NCBI GenBank assembly: GCA_023410595.1
Contig: JAEYPO010000009.1
Location: 62,001 to 126,000, forward strand
Reading direction: 5' to 3'
Origin: Bacillota bacterium
GTDB taxonomy: Bacteria; Bacillota; Clostridia; Christensenellales; SZUA-584
Length of the DNA stretch: 64,000 bases
A model generated the notes under the pieces. The model did not search any database. It had not been told where the DNA came from and was given only the letters and a program-made list of their open reading frames with translations. The position numbers and the translations under genes are program-made. Position 1 is the stretch's first letter; each line of letters opens with the position of its first letter. Of the stretch, positions 8,208 through 16,944 are shown in pieces.

Positions 8208-9545
8208 TTATTTTGCGCCCTGTACGGCGTTCATGAACCTTCTCTGATACGACACCACGTGATTTGAAGACGTGAATCTCGCAAGATACCCCGGCTCTGC
8301 AGTTATCACGAGTCTGTCTATAACGTCCGCAAACTCGGGCTCTGCGGCCATCTTGTCTATGTCCGGGTAGTTGAGCGGTCCTTCCATGCTGCATATTATA
8401 AGCCGTGTATCAGGCAGATTGTTTTGCTTCAGCATCCTCAAATTGTGCCTCGCCGAATCCAGCCCATCGCTTCCTTCGCCGTCTATCTGGCGGTATTTTA
8501 TAAGCTCTTCCGCAAACTGCTTTACTTTCAAAAGATCCTTGTCCGCCTCGTTTTTACTCAACAGATCGACACTCAGCATCATAGTCCTTAAGTCTTCAAG
8601 ATGCTTTACGTCTCTCGTTATCTCGTAGAACGCAAGCAGGTTCTTCATCTGCTCCGACTGTTTCATCCTGTGGCGTACGAAGCTGTTGATAAAAGCGGGC
8701 TTAGCCTGCAGCGCGAGCGCCGTCTGGTAAGGATCGAACATCAGCGTGTAGTTTATCCTGTAGCCATGCTCGCGCAGCTTAAGCGCGAGGTTATGGCTTC
8801 TGAACGCGTCTTCCGTCGCCGGCTGGTCGTATCTTAAGCTGAATTTCTTGTCGCCCGTAAGCAGCTCGTTCACGTTTTTACCGTTGACCGGGCCCATATG
8901 CGGCACCTTTACAACCAGCCTGTACTCCGTCAGTATCTCCTTGAACTTCTCGCACTCGTCGAGTATCTTATTAAAGTCCTCTTCGAACGGGTTGTTGAGC
9001 TCCACGCTTATGTCGCATCCCGGCCCTAAGACTCTTCCTATTTCCGTCATGACTTCTTCTATGGTCTTGAACTTGCCGCCCACGTTGGCTTTTGGATTGT
9101 TTATGAAAAGGTCGTACACAATCCCCGGGTTGCAGGTAAGATTGCCGAGCAGCGCTGATATCGGCGCTACCTCATAAGGGTTCGCCGAGTCCGCTGAGAA
9201 TATTGTCCTTGTCGGGCGCTTCATTCCGTCTTTGTCACAGCTTATATCTCTTACAAGATCGACAGTCAGCAAACCATCGTTTCCGAGATACGTCTCTATT
9301 CTGAAACCCGCAGGCGTCTCGCCCTCGGGGACATCGAAAGTACTTATCACATCCTTAAATCGTTCCGTTACGCCAATCGCCTTGGCTCTGTCTTTAAGCG
9401 CATCGAACTCGTCCAGCGTTATCGTCTTGTTCATCACCCGCTGCGCTAAAGCTTCGCTGCCGCGCACTGCCTGCGCTCCCAGCGACTTAAGCGTAAAGTT
9501 TACCCCTGTCTTCCCATATCCCTCTTTTGAATAATTTACTGTCAT
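8208..9545 (-). CDS. Transaldolase-like protein with long N- and C-terminal regions
   Basis: 445-residue protein with a transaldolase/TalC-type core. RLVVKVPHMGPVN near residues 205-220 matches the beta-strand that carries the Schiff-base Lys, and GYRINYTLMFDPYQTALAL followed by INSFVRHRM matches the NxTLIFSxxQA...SPFVGR region. The usual transaldolase is 215-330 residues; here about 130 residues precede the core and about 120 follow. It lies 4 bp downstream of the transketolase C subunit, so both probably act on the same sugar phosphates. The acceptor-side residues differ from classical transaldolase (FVRH instead of FVGR), so another aldol reaction is possible. Confidence 0.65.
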   Translation of the reverse strand: MTVNYSKEGYGKTGVNFTLKSLGAQAVRGSEALAQRVMNKTITLDEFDALKDRAKAIGVTERFKDVISTFDVPEGETPAGFRIETYLGNDGLLTVDLVRDISCDKDGMKRPTRTIFSADSANPYEVAPISALLGNLTCNPGIVYDLFINNPKANVGGKFKTIEEVMTEIGRVLGPGCDISVELNNPFEEDFNKILDECEKFKEILTEYRLVVKVPHMGPVNGKNVNELLTGDKKFSLRYDQPATEDAFRSHNLALKLREHGYRINYTLMFDPYQTALALQAKPAFINSFVRHRMKQSEQMKNLLAFYEITRDVKHLEDLRTMMLSVDLLSKNEADKDLLKVKQFAEELIKYRQIDGEGSDGLDSARHNLRMLKQNNLPDTRLIICSMEGPLNYPDIDKMAAEPEFADVIDRLVITAEPGYLARFTSSNHVVSYQRRFMNAVQGAK

Positions 9546-9549
9546 CTCT

Positions 9550-10476
9550 TCAGTCCCTCAAATTTTTAATATTCTCGGCGATCTTCTCGCCGGTAAGTCC
9601 GTAATAATCCAAAAGCTCCTTATACGGTCCCGTGTTCTTTGCGCCTTCCTTTATCCCGATTATATGTACGGGCGGCATATCTTTTAGCGGGGCAAGGCAT
9701 TGCGCTACCGCGCTGCCGAAACCGCCTGTTACCGAATGCTCTTCTACGGTCACTATGGCGCCGACCTTGCCGGCATAAGCTTTTATTGTTTCTTCATCCA
9801 GCGGCTTTACCGTCATAAATGAAAGTACGGCCGCGTCTATTCCGCTTCCTTTAAGTATCTCGGCCGCTACCTGCGCTTCCTCCGTCATCGGGCCGGTTGC
9901 CAGTATCGCCACGTCTTTGCCGTCCTTGAGAATTTCTGCTTTGCCTATTTTAAGGTATCTCTCATGCGCGATTACTTCCCGCGGCTGCCTCGGCATACGT
10001 ATATACACAGGCCCCTTAATCTCCACGGCCATTTTAAGAGCTTCCCTCACATCCGCACCGTCGCACGGACAAAGCACCGTCATATTCGGTATCGTCCGCA
10101 TGAGCGCCACATCTTCTATCGCCTGATGCGTAGAGCCGAGTGTCGAATACGCGAGCCCTCCTCCCGAACCTACGAGCTTCACGTTCATGTTCATATATCC
10201 CAAGTCGTCCCGTACCTGTTCGTACGCCCTCATGGTTATGAACGGCGTTATCACCGTGGCAATCGGTATCATGCCCTGTTTAGCAAGCGCGGCACATACC
10301 CCAATCGCGTTCTGCTCGCTTATTCCCGTCTCGACCGACCTTTCCGGAAACTCCTTAAAGAAATCTCCCATGCCGCCGCCCGAAGCGGAATCGCATGATA
10401 CGGCCACTATCCTTTTATCTTCCCTGCCTAACTTAAGCAGCGTTTCCCCGAATACTTTTCTCGGATCCAAGCTCAT
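9550..10476 (-). CDS. Transketolase, C-terminal (pyrimidine-binding) subunit
   Basis: 308-residue half-transketolase with the Pyr and C-terminal domains. RSVETGISEQNAIGVCAALAK carries the Glu that activates thiamine diphosphate; TVEEHSVTGGFGSAVAQ lies in the C-terminal domain. The start at ATG 10476 overlaps the TGA of the N subunit (ATGA), with AGGTGG upstream. Split transketolases are common in Clostridia and are used in several dedicated pathways, including apulose 4-phosphate cleavage and the sulfo-transketolase route. Placed with a transaldolase-like gene and an RpiB-like gene, it probably serves this operon rather than general pentose metabolism. Confidence 0.9.
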   Translation of the reverse strand: MSLDPRKVFGETLLKLGREDKRIVAVSCDSASGGGMGDFFKEFPERSVETGISEQNAIGVCAALAKQGMIPIATVITPFITMRAYEQVRDDLGYMNMNVKLVGSGGGLAYSTLGSTHQAIEDVALMRTIPNMTVLCPCDGADVREALKMAVEIKGPVYIRMPRQPREVIAHERYLKIGKAEILKDGKDVAILATGPMTEEAQVAAEILKGSGIDAAVLSFMTVKPLDEETIKAYAGKVGAIVTVEEHSVTGGFGSAVAQCLAPLKDMPPVHIIGIKEGAKNTGPYKELLDYYGLTGEKIAENIKNLRD

Positions 10477-11288
10477 TTCTGCCACCTTTTTTCTGCTTCC
10501 GCTATCTGCCTTAGAGCTTCGTTCGATTCCTGCTCACCCGGATGCCAGTGATGGTATTTTGCTTCGTTCTCCATGAACGATATGCCTTTTCCCTTTATCG
10601 TCTTTGCAACTATCATCGAAGGCTTGCCTTTCTCGAACGGAGCGCCGGCAAACGCTTCGTACAGCGCCCCCACGTCGTGGCCATTAACAGACCTTACGCT
10701 CCATCCGAACGCTGCGTACCTGTCTTCAAAATCCGTCGGCTTGCTTATATCAACTGTTTTTCCGTTTATCTGCAGCCCGTTCTCATCGATAACCGCAATA
10801 AGGTTGTCGAGCTTTTTAAGAGACGCAAAAGCCGCGGCTTCCCAGTTAGAGCCTTCACCCTGCTCGCCGTCCCCCATCAGTACGTACGTCTTATAAGCCT
10901 CGCCCGTCATTTTTGCCGCCATGGCGAATCCGCACCCCAGCGGCAGCCCGTGCCCCAAAGAGCCTGTGCTGAACTCGACGCCCGGAAGCTTGCTTGCGTC
11001 CGGATGCCCGGGCACCGGCGAACCGAGCATGTTGTAAGTCCCCAGCACCGATTTATCAACGATTCCTTTTTCCACAAGCGCGCCGTACAATGCGAGGCAT
11101 TTGTGACCGCCGCTTAGGAGGAACTTATCTTTTTCGCCCATTATCCCCAGAAACAGCACCGAAAGTATGTCCGTGCACGAAAGCGCCGAGCCTCCGTGGC
11201 CTTCGCCGTTGTTTACTATCGTGTTTACGATATGTTTTCTTATGTTATGTGCTCCTCTTTCAAGCGCATCCCTGTCAAATGTTTTCAT
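10473..11288 (-). CDS. Transketolase, N-terminal (thiamine diphosphate-binding) subunit
   Basis: 271-residue half-transketolase. The thiamine diphosphate motif GDG...N is in GDGEQGEGSNWEAA...DENGLQ near residues 140-170; EGHGGSALSCTD and GSLGHGLPLGCGFA are typical of the family. The start is ATG 11288, one base after the RpiB-like stop, so the two are tightly coupled. It pairs with the C subunit directly downstream to make the active enzyme, which moves two-carbon units between ketose and aldose phosphates. Donor and acceptor in this operon are unknown. Confidence 0.9.
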   Translation of the reverse strand: MKTFDRDALERGAHNIRKHIVNTIVNNGEGHGGSALSCTDILSVLFLGIMGEKDKFLLSGGHKCLALYGALVEKGIVDKSVLGTYNMLGSPVPGHPDASKLPGVEFSTGSLGHGLPLGCGFAMAAKMTGEAYKTYVLMGDGEQGEGSNWEAAAFASLKKLDNLIAVIDENGLQINGKTVDISKPTDFEDRYAAFGWSVRSVNGHDVGALYEAFAGAPFEKGKPSMIVAKTIKGKGISFMENEAKYHHWHPGEQESNEALRQIAEAEKRWQK

Positions 11289-11289
11289 G

Positions 11290-11745
11290 CTATTTATCAA
11301 ACCTGCCCGCTTCTATGTCGTATATCTCCTGCACTTTGGGCATCGACCTGCTCGCAGTATCGAACTTGAGGCTGAGCCATATATCGACCAGTGTCTCGAG
11401 CGTCTTCGGCCCGATGACCAGCGCGCCCATGCACATCGTGTTGCAATTGTTGCTAAGTATGGAGCGCTGTGTTGAGTATATGTCGTGGCAGACAGCCGCG
11501 TACGCTCCCTTTATCTTGTTAGCCGTCAGCGCCATCCCTATGCCCGTTCCGCATATGAGTATGCACCTTTCGCAATCTCCTTCGGTCATTTCTTTCACAG
11601 CTTTGTATGCGACCGATGGATAGTTTATTTTTTCTCCCATAAATGAGCCGACGTCAACAAACTCATGGCCTTTCTTCGAGAAAATCTCTTTTACCATGTC
11701 CTTGTACGTGATTCCAAGCTCATCGCACCCTATTGATATCTTCAT
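11290..11745 (-). CDS. RpiB/LacAB-family sugar isomerase with altered active site
   Basis: 151-residue isomerase; the start at ATG 11745 has AGGAG upstream. The catalytic Cys and anion hole are kept (LICGTGIGMALTANKI). Two conserved RpiB segments differ: GCDELG replaces GCDHxG at the N-terminus, exchanging a substrate-binding His for Glu, and SNNCNTMCMG replaces HNDTNVLAFG, exchanging the ring-opening/phosphate-side His for Ser. This suggests a substrate other than ribose 5-phosphate. It directly precedes the transketolase pair, so its product is probably a ketose for two-carbon transfer, as with SqwI in the sulfo-transketolase pathway or four-carbon isomerases in erythritol use. Confidence 0.8.
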   Translation of the reverse strand: MKISIGCDELGITYKDMVKEIFSKKGHEFVDVGSFMGEKINYPSVAYKAVKEMTEGDCERCILICGTGIGMALTANKIKGAYAAVCHDIYSTQRSILSNNCNTMCMGALVIGPKTLETLVDIWLSLKFDTASRSMPKVQEIYDIEAGRFDK

Positions 11746-11920
11746 GTATCGCTGTCTCCTTCTGTCAATTATGTCTTCGTTCGATGTCTTGTCTATGCGT
11801 TCCGCGGCAAAACTAAAAACTACAATGCATACAACTTTATTTTGATGTATACATTGTAGTTTCAAGACTTATCGCTCACAATGAGTCTGGATTCGTATTA
11901 AGAGGACATATTTCAGGTTT

Positions 11921-12880
11921 TCAGTCTTTTGTCCTCTCCCCCTTGAACATATTCTTTTTTAACGCCAACATTATTAAAAACAGCAATCCTACTATTATCG
12001 CGCTCATATAATTAAACACAAAAAGGCCGTATATCAGCCTGTTTATAACCGCAATAAAACACGCTCCCACAAACGTTCTGAAAAAGATCCTTGCGCCGCT
12101 GTAAAGCGATACCCCGCCTATTACGGCAACAAATATTATTTCAAGCTCCGCTCCCCCGTTATAGAATCTTGCAGACATCGTACTGTCCGCAAGCACCAGC
12201 AGCCCTCCTATTCCGGAAATCAGCCCGGCCGCCGCATACGTATATATTTTAATTCTGTCAACATTAAGCCCGCTTAATTTGGCCGACTTTTCACTGCCGC
12301 CCACCGCAAATATCTGCCGTCCCGCTACGGTAAACCGGAAAACTGCATAGCAAATCCCCATTACTACCAGCGCGATAATAAGAGAAATTGGAATGAACGA
12401 TATGGTTGTTTTAAAAACGTCGAACTCCAAACGAGTGTCAAATATACTGATGTTGTTCGTGATCGATCCCGCTATTCCGTGTGTAAGCAGCGAGGTCCCC
12501 AGCGTCACTACGATGGGCTGTATCCCTAATTTCGTAGTAAATATTCCGTTTATGAACCCTATTAAGCAAGCTGCGGCGAGACTTATCAGCGACGCCGTGA
12601 AGACGCCGGTGGTACCGGTCTCTACAAGATAAAATACGATAGTTGAAGAAAGAAGGCTTATGCCGGCTATCGAGAAGTCTATTCCCCCTGAAGCGAGCAC
12701 GATGCTCTCGGCCATCCCCAGCATGCTTATAAGAGCGACGCCTTTAAGCACGCTGACGATAACCGGATAAGTAAAAAAATAATTGTTGAGAAGATAAGCG
12801 CTTACCAGAAATACCGCGAGCAAAAGAACATTTCCCGCTATCTTGAGACCTTTACGGATTCCTGTAGTTTTATTCTCCAT
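11921..12880 (-). CDS. Ribose-type sugar ABC transporter permease (third copy)
   Basis: CUT2-family permease, 319 residues from ATG 12880, where GGGAG lies 6 bp upstream; longer upstream starts exist but lack a site. About 9 hydrophobic helices are seen, with LASGGIDFSIAGISLL and AVIGGVSLYSGARIFF in the conserved places. It sits apart from the ATPase and the other two permeases (10 kb away), between the isomerase and the cyclase genes, with a 175-bp gap downstream. It may work with the binding protein at 15836 and the shared ATPase, forming a second channel or mixed permease pair. Confidence 0.83.
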   Translation of the reverse strand: MENKTTGIRKGLKIAGNVLLLAVFLVSAYLLNNYFFTYPVIVSVLKGVALISMLGMAESIVLASGGIDFSIAGISLLSSTIVFYLVETGTTGVFTASLISLAAACLIGFINGIFTTKLGIQPIVVTLGTSLLTHGIAGSITNNISIFDTRLEFDVFKTTISFIPISLIIALVVMGICYAVFRFTVAGRQIFAVGGSEKSAKLSGLNVDRIKIYTYAAAGLISGIGGLLVLADSTMSARFYNGGAELEIIFVAVIGGVSLYSGARIFFRTFVGACFIAVINRLIYGLFVFNYMSAIIVGLLFLIMLALKKNMFKGERTKD

Positions 12881-12987
12881 ACGCATCTCCCACAGACCTA
12901 AACGCACAGCAAAAAACCGCTGTCCCCATTATAATCGAGATGGCCTTTTAAGACAACATACTCATATCAAGGATGCTTTGCAATGCA

Positions 12988-13623
12988 TTAATCTTCTATG
13001 GCAAATGCCCTTACGGGAGAGCCGTCCAATCCTTTGAATTTCAACGGGACAGCATAGAACTCCACATATTCTGCAGTGATCTCTTCTGCGTTGGCAAGGC
13101 TTTCGACGACATAGATATCGTTTTGCAGCAGCAGTGTATGTATCTCGGCATGCTTTATTGCGTTGACGGACGGGCTTTCAAGGCCGATAAGGTTTATTTC
13201 GTGCTCTTTGAACCAATCCACCGCTTCCTCGCTTATCCCAGGAAAAGATGTAAAGAAGTCGTCTTTTCCGAAATGGCTTCCCCATCCTGTCTTAAGAATG
13301 ACGGCGCCTATGCCTTTTACTTTTTCCGCGTATTTATCCAAATGACTGCGCGTTATCTCTTCAAGAGGTTTCAAAAACTTTAGATCCATTACATATGCTG
13401 TTTTGACAAACCTCTCTACAGGCACCTCGTCTACTGTTTTCCCTCCCTTTATCTTGTGGACGGGCACGTCGATATGCGTCCCGGTATGCGTTCCGAATAT
13501 CACCTGGCTGACAAAATAGCCGTTTTGATAATTGTGATGAGTCAATACGCCTACAGCCGGATCGGCGGGAAATACAGGCATCTGATGAGTTATGCAATGC
13601 GTCAGATCTATATATTTCTTCAT
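12988..13623 (-). CDS. Cyclase/kynurenine-formamidase-like metal hydrolase
   Basis: 211-residue protein of the bacterial cyclase family (PF04199 type). The hallmark metal site HxGTHxDxPxH is present as THTGTHIDVPVH near residue 50, with a C-terminal YVEFYAVPLKFKGLDGSPVRA region usual for the family. The start is ATG 13623 with AAAGGAG upstream. Known members hydrolyse N-formylkynurenine or isatin, or act on cyclic amides. No tryptophan genes are nearby; in a carbohydrate operon it could open a lactone or similar ring made by the dehydrogenases. That is inference. Confidence 0.78.
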   Translation of the reverse strand: MKKYIDLTHCITHQMPVFPADPAVGVLTHHNYQNGYFVSQVIFGTHTGTHIDVPVHKIKGGKTVDEVPVERFVKTAYVMDLKFLKPLEEITRSHLDKYAEKVKGIGAVILKTGWGSHFGKDDFFTSFPGISEEAVDWFKEHEINLIGLESPSVNAIKHAEIHTLLLQNDIYVVESLANAEEITAEYVEFYAVPLKFKGLDGSPVRAFAIED

Positions 13624-13634
13624 CCTCTTCTCCT

Positions 13635-14681
13635 TTACGGCTTTAGTATTATTTTGCATGCGCTGTCTTGTCTGCTTGTCATCAAATCAAGCGCGTTCTT
13701 GAAATCTTCATAGCTTTTCATATCCATGATATGCGATGTCATCGACTTCGCCTCGAGCTTCCCGCTCTCAATCATTTTTATCACATCGTCCCAGACGTTC
13801 GGGCTTCCGAGCGAACCATATATCGAAATATCCCGTGTTGTGAACGAGTCCCAATCGCATTCTGGCTTCTTTGCTCCGAAGAACCCTACCATACCTACTT
13901 TGCCGCACGGGTTTATCACCTTTTTGATATCGTCGAATACCGACAGTCCCGCCGACGTTTCCACGACCGTGTCTATCATCTCACCGTTTGTTATCTCCCT
14001 GACGCGCTCAGCGAGGTCTTCCTCGCGAACGTTGATGTAGCCGTCGAGGCCGAAAGGTTTTGCGCGGTCAAGCCTGTCTTTCCTCGTCCCCGACAGTATG
14101 ACCCTCTTAGCGCCGTATATCTTTTTTACTATCTGCGCCGCCTGCAGCCCGATGGGGCCGGGCCCTATTACAAGCACGTTATCTGAAGGTTCTATGTGCG
14201 AGCGCATTACAACATAGAGCGCAATAGCAGTCGGTTCGACCAGCGCCGCTTCTTCAAAAGAAATGTTTTCAAATTTATGCAGGTGCGAAACCGGGAAGGT
14301 TATATATTCCGCAAAGGCTCCGTCCCTGTTCATAACGCCCGTCTCGGTACGGTTGACGCACATATTGTACTGTTTCTTTTTACAGAAATGACACTTCCCG
14401 CAGCTTACCGTACATTCTCCCGTGACCTTATCCCCGACTTTAAAATCTCCGGCGTTTTTTCCGACTTCCTCGATTACTCCCGACCATTCGTGTCCGGGTA
14501 TCATTGGAAGCTTGCATAATCCTTCCTTAATATAAACCATCTCGTTGGTATACAATTCGTAATCTGTTCCGCAAAGCCCTATTGCCTTAATCTTTATAAG
14601 GACTTCGCCTTCCTGCGGCTTCTTTATCGGAACCTCTTCATATCTTGCGTCGCTGGGCCCATGAATAACGATTGCTTTCAT
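13635..14681 (-). CDS. Zinc-dependent medium-chain dehydrogenase (threonine/sorbitol type)
   Basis: 348-residue MDR-family alcohol dehydrogenase. The catalytic zinc ligands are in GLCGTDYEL and PGHEWSG; four Cys of the structural zinc loop are in CTVSCGKCHFCKKKQYNMC; the cofactor motif is VIGPGPIGLQAA near residue 170. The start at ATG 14681 has AAAGGAG. It lies 11 bp upstream of the cyclase gene, so dehydrogenation followed by ring opening is a plausible pair of steps. Relatives oxidise polyols, threonine or galactitol phosphate; substrate is undetermined. Confidence 0.87.
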   Translation of the reverse strand: MKAIVIHGPSDARYEEVPIKKPQEGEVLIKIKAIGLCGTDYELYTNEMVYIKEGLCKLPMIPGHEWSGVIEEVGKNAGDFKVGDKVTGECTVSCGKCHFCKKKQYNMCVNRTETGVMNRDGAFAEYITFPVSHLHKFENISFEEAALVEPTAIALYVVMRSHIEPSDNVLVIGPGPIGLQAAQIVKKIYGAKRVILSGTRKDRLDRAKPFGLDGYINVREEDLAERVREITNGEMIDTVVETSAGLSVFDDIKKVINPCGKVGMVGFFGAKKPECDWDSFTTRDISIYGSLGSPNVWDDVIKMIESGKLEAKSMTSHIMDMKSYEDFKNALDLMTSRQDSACKIILKP

Positions 14682-14747
14682 ACTGCGTTTCTCCTTTTCT
14701 GAAATTATTGCCTGATAAAGCTTCTTTTTTAAGCGATTCCGTATTTT

Positions 14748-15788
14748 CTATAACAGCTTCTTGAATTCTTCTATCTCATCGGCTCCTTCAAGCACGCCGA
14801 TCTCCAGATTGATCTCCGACTTTTCTTTTGGCTTAAGCATAGGCAAGCATCCTCTTTTTCTTGCCTCGACTATGCCGATATTGAAAGTATTAGAAGGCTC
14901 CATTGCCGCGACGTAATCCTGCTGACCAAGCATCTTCCACTCGTTCCCGACAGGCAGCGCTTTCGGGTCGTAACCCAAGTACACGCCTAAGTTCATTTTT
15001 TCGTTGATTATCGCGTAATAGACCTTTGGTTTATCTTTTGGCATATTATGCACGAATGTTTCATACTTAAAGCCTGCGGTCGGCTTTGCCATTCTGCTGT
15101 AATCGCCCCATTCCTGCTGGGGCTCAACACTTAAGGCAGACGAATACAGCCTTGAATTTTCGCTCACTATGGGGAAAGGCTGATTGACATGGTACATTAT
15201 CATGAACGGCGATTCCTGATACCCTTCGTTCTCAACAATGTCTTTTACGAATACCTTTTTTTGCCCGTATACGCATTTTATCTCTCTTGTAAGCACCAGG
15301 TTTTCATCATATATAATAGCTTCACGCATTCTGCCTGTCACTTTGATTGTATAATCGTCGCCGTCCCAATACTCGTCCACCCAGAACTTCTCTGCCGGCG
15401 TGTGGGATATCCTTCCGTGAAGCCCATGCGTAACCGTTCCGTCCTGACATGGCTCGCCTACATGAGTAAGGCCGCAGGTTGTAAGTAATCCTCCGTAGAA
15501 ATCTCTAAGCCACTGGTGTCCCTGATTTTCAAAATACGTAGGACCGATTACTCCCACTTTGCTTTTCCACGCTATAGGTATTCCTTTATAATATGCGTCA
15601 CCTATATCCATCCCCCTGTCCGCAAGCACCGTAAAAACAATACCTCCGGCGTTTACCTCCACGGCTTTTACACCCGCGGCCTTTCCTTCGGTGTATTCAA
15701 ACACTCTTGCTCCGGCGAGCTGCTTCATTGAACTTATACGCTCCAGGAGTTCTTCTTTTGAAAGCTTCATTCCAAATGCTTCTACCAT
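14748..15788 (-). CDS. DUF4432 family, aldose-1-epimerase-like protein
   Basis: 346-residue protein of the galactose-mutarotase fold, DUF4432 type. Visible family segments include VLADRGMDIGDAYYKG, a central TTCGLTHVGEPC, and LHGRISHTPAEKF with His residues at the expected catalytic positions. Members of this group often accompany sugar uptake genes and are presumed to interconvert anomers of an imported sugar. It starts with ATG 15788 behind GGGGTGA and follows the binding-protein gene by 47 bp. A mutarotase or epimerase role for the imported sugar is likely; specificity is unknown. Confidence 0.72.
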   Translation of the reverse strand: MVEAFGMKLSKEELLERISSMKQLAGARVFEYTEGKAAGVKAVEVNAGGIVFTVLADRGMDIGDAYYKGIPIAWKSKVGVIGPTYFENQGHQWLRDFYGGLLTTCGLTHVGEPCQDGTVTHGLHGRISHTPAEKFWVDEYWDGDDYTIKVTGRMREAIIYDENLVLTREIKCVYGQKKVFVKDIVENEGYQESPFMIMYHVNQPFPIVSENSRLYSSALSVEPQQEWGDYSRMAKPTAGFKYETFVHNMPKDKPKVYYAIINEKMNLGVYLGYDPKALPVGNEWKMLGQQDYVAAMEPSNTFNIGIVEARKRGCLPMLKPKEKSEINLEIGVLEGADEIEEFKKLL

Positions 15789-15835
15789 AATTTATTCACC
15801 CCGTATGCCGTCAATATTTTACTTTGCGGCAGCTT

Positions 15836-16837
15836 TTAATAGAAGCTGCCTACGTTATTTTTTGTCACAACTATGACGCCCGTATCGACTTTATCGGGAA
15901 GCATGCTTATGCCTTCGTTTCTCAAGTTGCCGTTATGGTTATAGTCATATAAAAATTTAAGGCCGCAATAAGACATGGTAAACGTCCTCTGTACGAGCGT
16001 CGCCTCAATCTTTCCCTGCTCTACGAGTTCGAGCACAGAAGAATCTTTATCAAACGCCACTACCTTGACTACTCCCATTTTACCCTTTTCCTCAAGCGCA
16101 ATTGCAACTCCTACTCCGCTTGCTGCGTTAGTACCGAAAAGTCCGACTATATTTGGGTTTTCATCAAGCATCTTTTTTGCCATATTTGCGGCTATCGAAG
16201 GATCAGCCTCATCGTTCATAACGGCTACAACGTTTATTTCGGGATACTTTTCAGCGATACATTCCTCAAAACCCCGCTGCCTTTCATCAAGGCTATAAAG
16301 CCCCTGAATAGTGAGTATCCCCACGTCGCCTTTGCCACCCAGCCTTTTTCCGATTATATCCGCTGCAAGATACCCTGACTGGTAATTGTCCGTTCCTATG
16401 TAGGTAAGCCTTTTGCTGTCCGGCGCATCGTTATCAATGCAAATCACAGGTATGCCCTTAGCTATAGCGTCGTTTATCGGGCCGGTCATCGCTTCTTTGT
16501 CGATAGGCGAGACAAGTATTCCCGCAGGCTTTTCTTTAACCGCCTGTTCGAAAATATCCACCTGGCGCAGCGCATCGTTTCCGTTCTCGCCTGCGAATAC
16601 GGTCTCTACGCCCAGTTCCTCTCCGGCTTCCTCAAAACCGCTGCGGTGGTCCTGCCAATAGGGAAGTATGATGTGCATACCGACCAGATAATATACTTCC
16701 TTCGGTTCTTCCTCAGCCGTCGTCTGCCCTTCCTGTAATGCCGCGCTATCTTCTTTTTTTGGCGCATATATCGAATTGCACGCACTCGCACAACATAAAA
16801 GGAATAAGGCAAATATCACAATTAATGACTTTTTCAT
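15836..16837 (-). CDS. Sugar-binding lipoprotein of ribose-type ABC transporter
   Basis: Periplasmic-binding-protein type 1 (RbsB-like), 333 residues from ATG 16837, with AGAGGT upstream. The signal peptide is KKSLIVIFALFLLCCASAC, and the Cys would be lipidated, though the lipobox (ASAC) is weak. The mature domain begins with VYYLVGMHIILPYWQDHRSG and includes GILVSPIDKEAMTGPI and CIDNDAPDSKRLTYIGTDN, the sugar-contacting stretch. It is the first structural gene after the regulators, typical for an inducer-controlled uptake operon. Confidence 0.9.
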   Translation of the reverse strand: MKKSLIVIFALFLLCCASACNSIYAPKKEDSAALQEGQTTAEEEPKEVYYLVGMHIILPYWQDHRSGFEEAGEELGVETVFAGENGNDALRQVDIFEQAVKEKPAGILVSPIDKEAMTGPINDAIAKGIPVICIDNDAPDSKRLTYIGTDNYQSGYLAADIIGKRLGGKGDVGILTIQGLYSLDERQRGFEECIAEKYPEINVVAVMNDEADPSIAANMAKKMLDENPNIVGLFGTNAASGVGVAIALEEKGKMGVVKVVAFDKDSSVLELVEQGKIEATLVQRTFTMSYCGLKFLYDYNHNGNLRNEGISMLPDKVDTGVIVVTKNNVGSFY

Positions 16838-16903
16838 AAACGACCTCTTTTCATAAATACAAAAGAAGCTGTCCTGCACCAGTCTTATTAAACGTACTTC
16901 TTT

Positions 16904-16933
16904 TATACAATAGTTACAATAAGATTAATTCAA
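16904..16933 (-). promoter_or_regulatory. Possible promoter for the sugar-binding protein gene
   Basis: On the minus strand TTGAAT is followed after 18 bp by TGTATA, about 67 bp upstream of the lipoprotein start, in the only sizeable gap between the kinase gene and the structural genes. The match is modest. It would let uptake and catabolic genes be controlled separately from the regulators, as is usual for YesMN-type systems. Confidence 0.4.
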
Positions 16934-16944
16934 TATTTGTCGGA

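Noticed and set aside
9550..11288. Assignment of the split transketolase as apulose 4-phosphate transketolase (AptAB)
   Set aside because: No apiose isomerase or apulose kinase of the described kind is in the window; the subunit pair alone is not specific.
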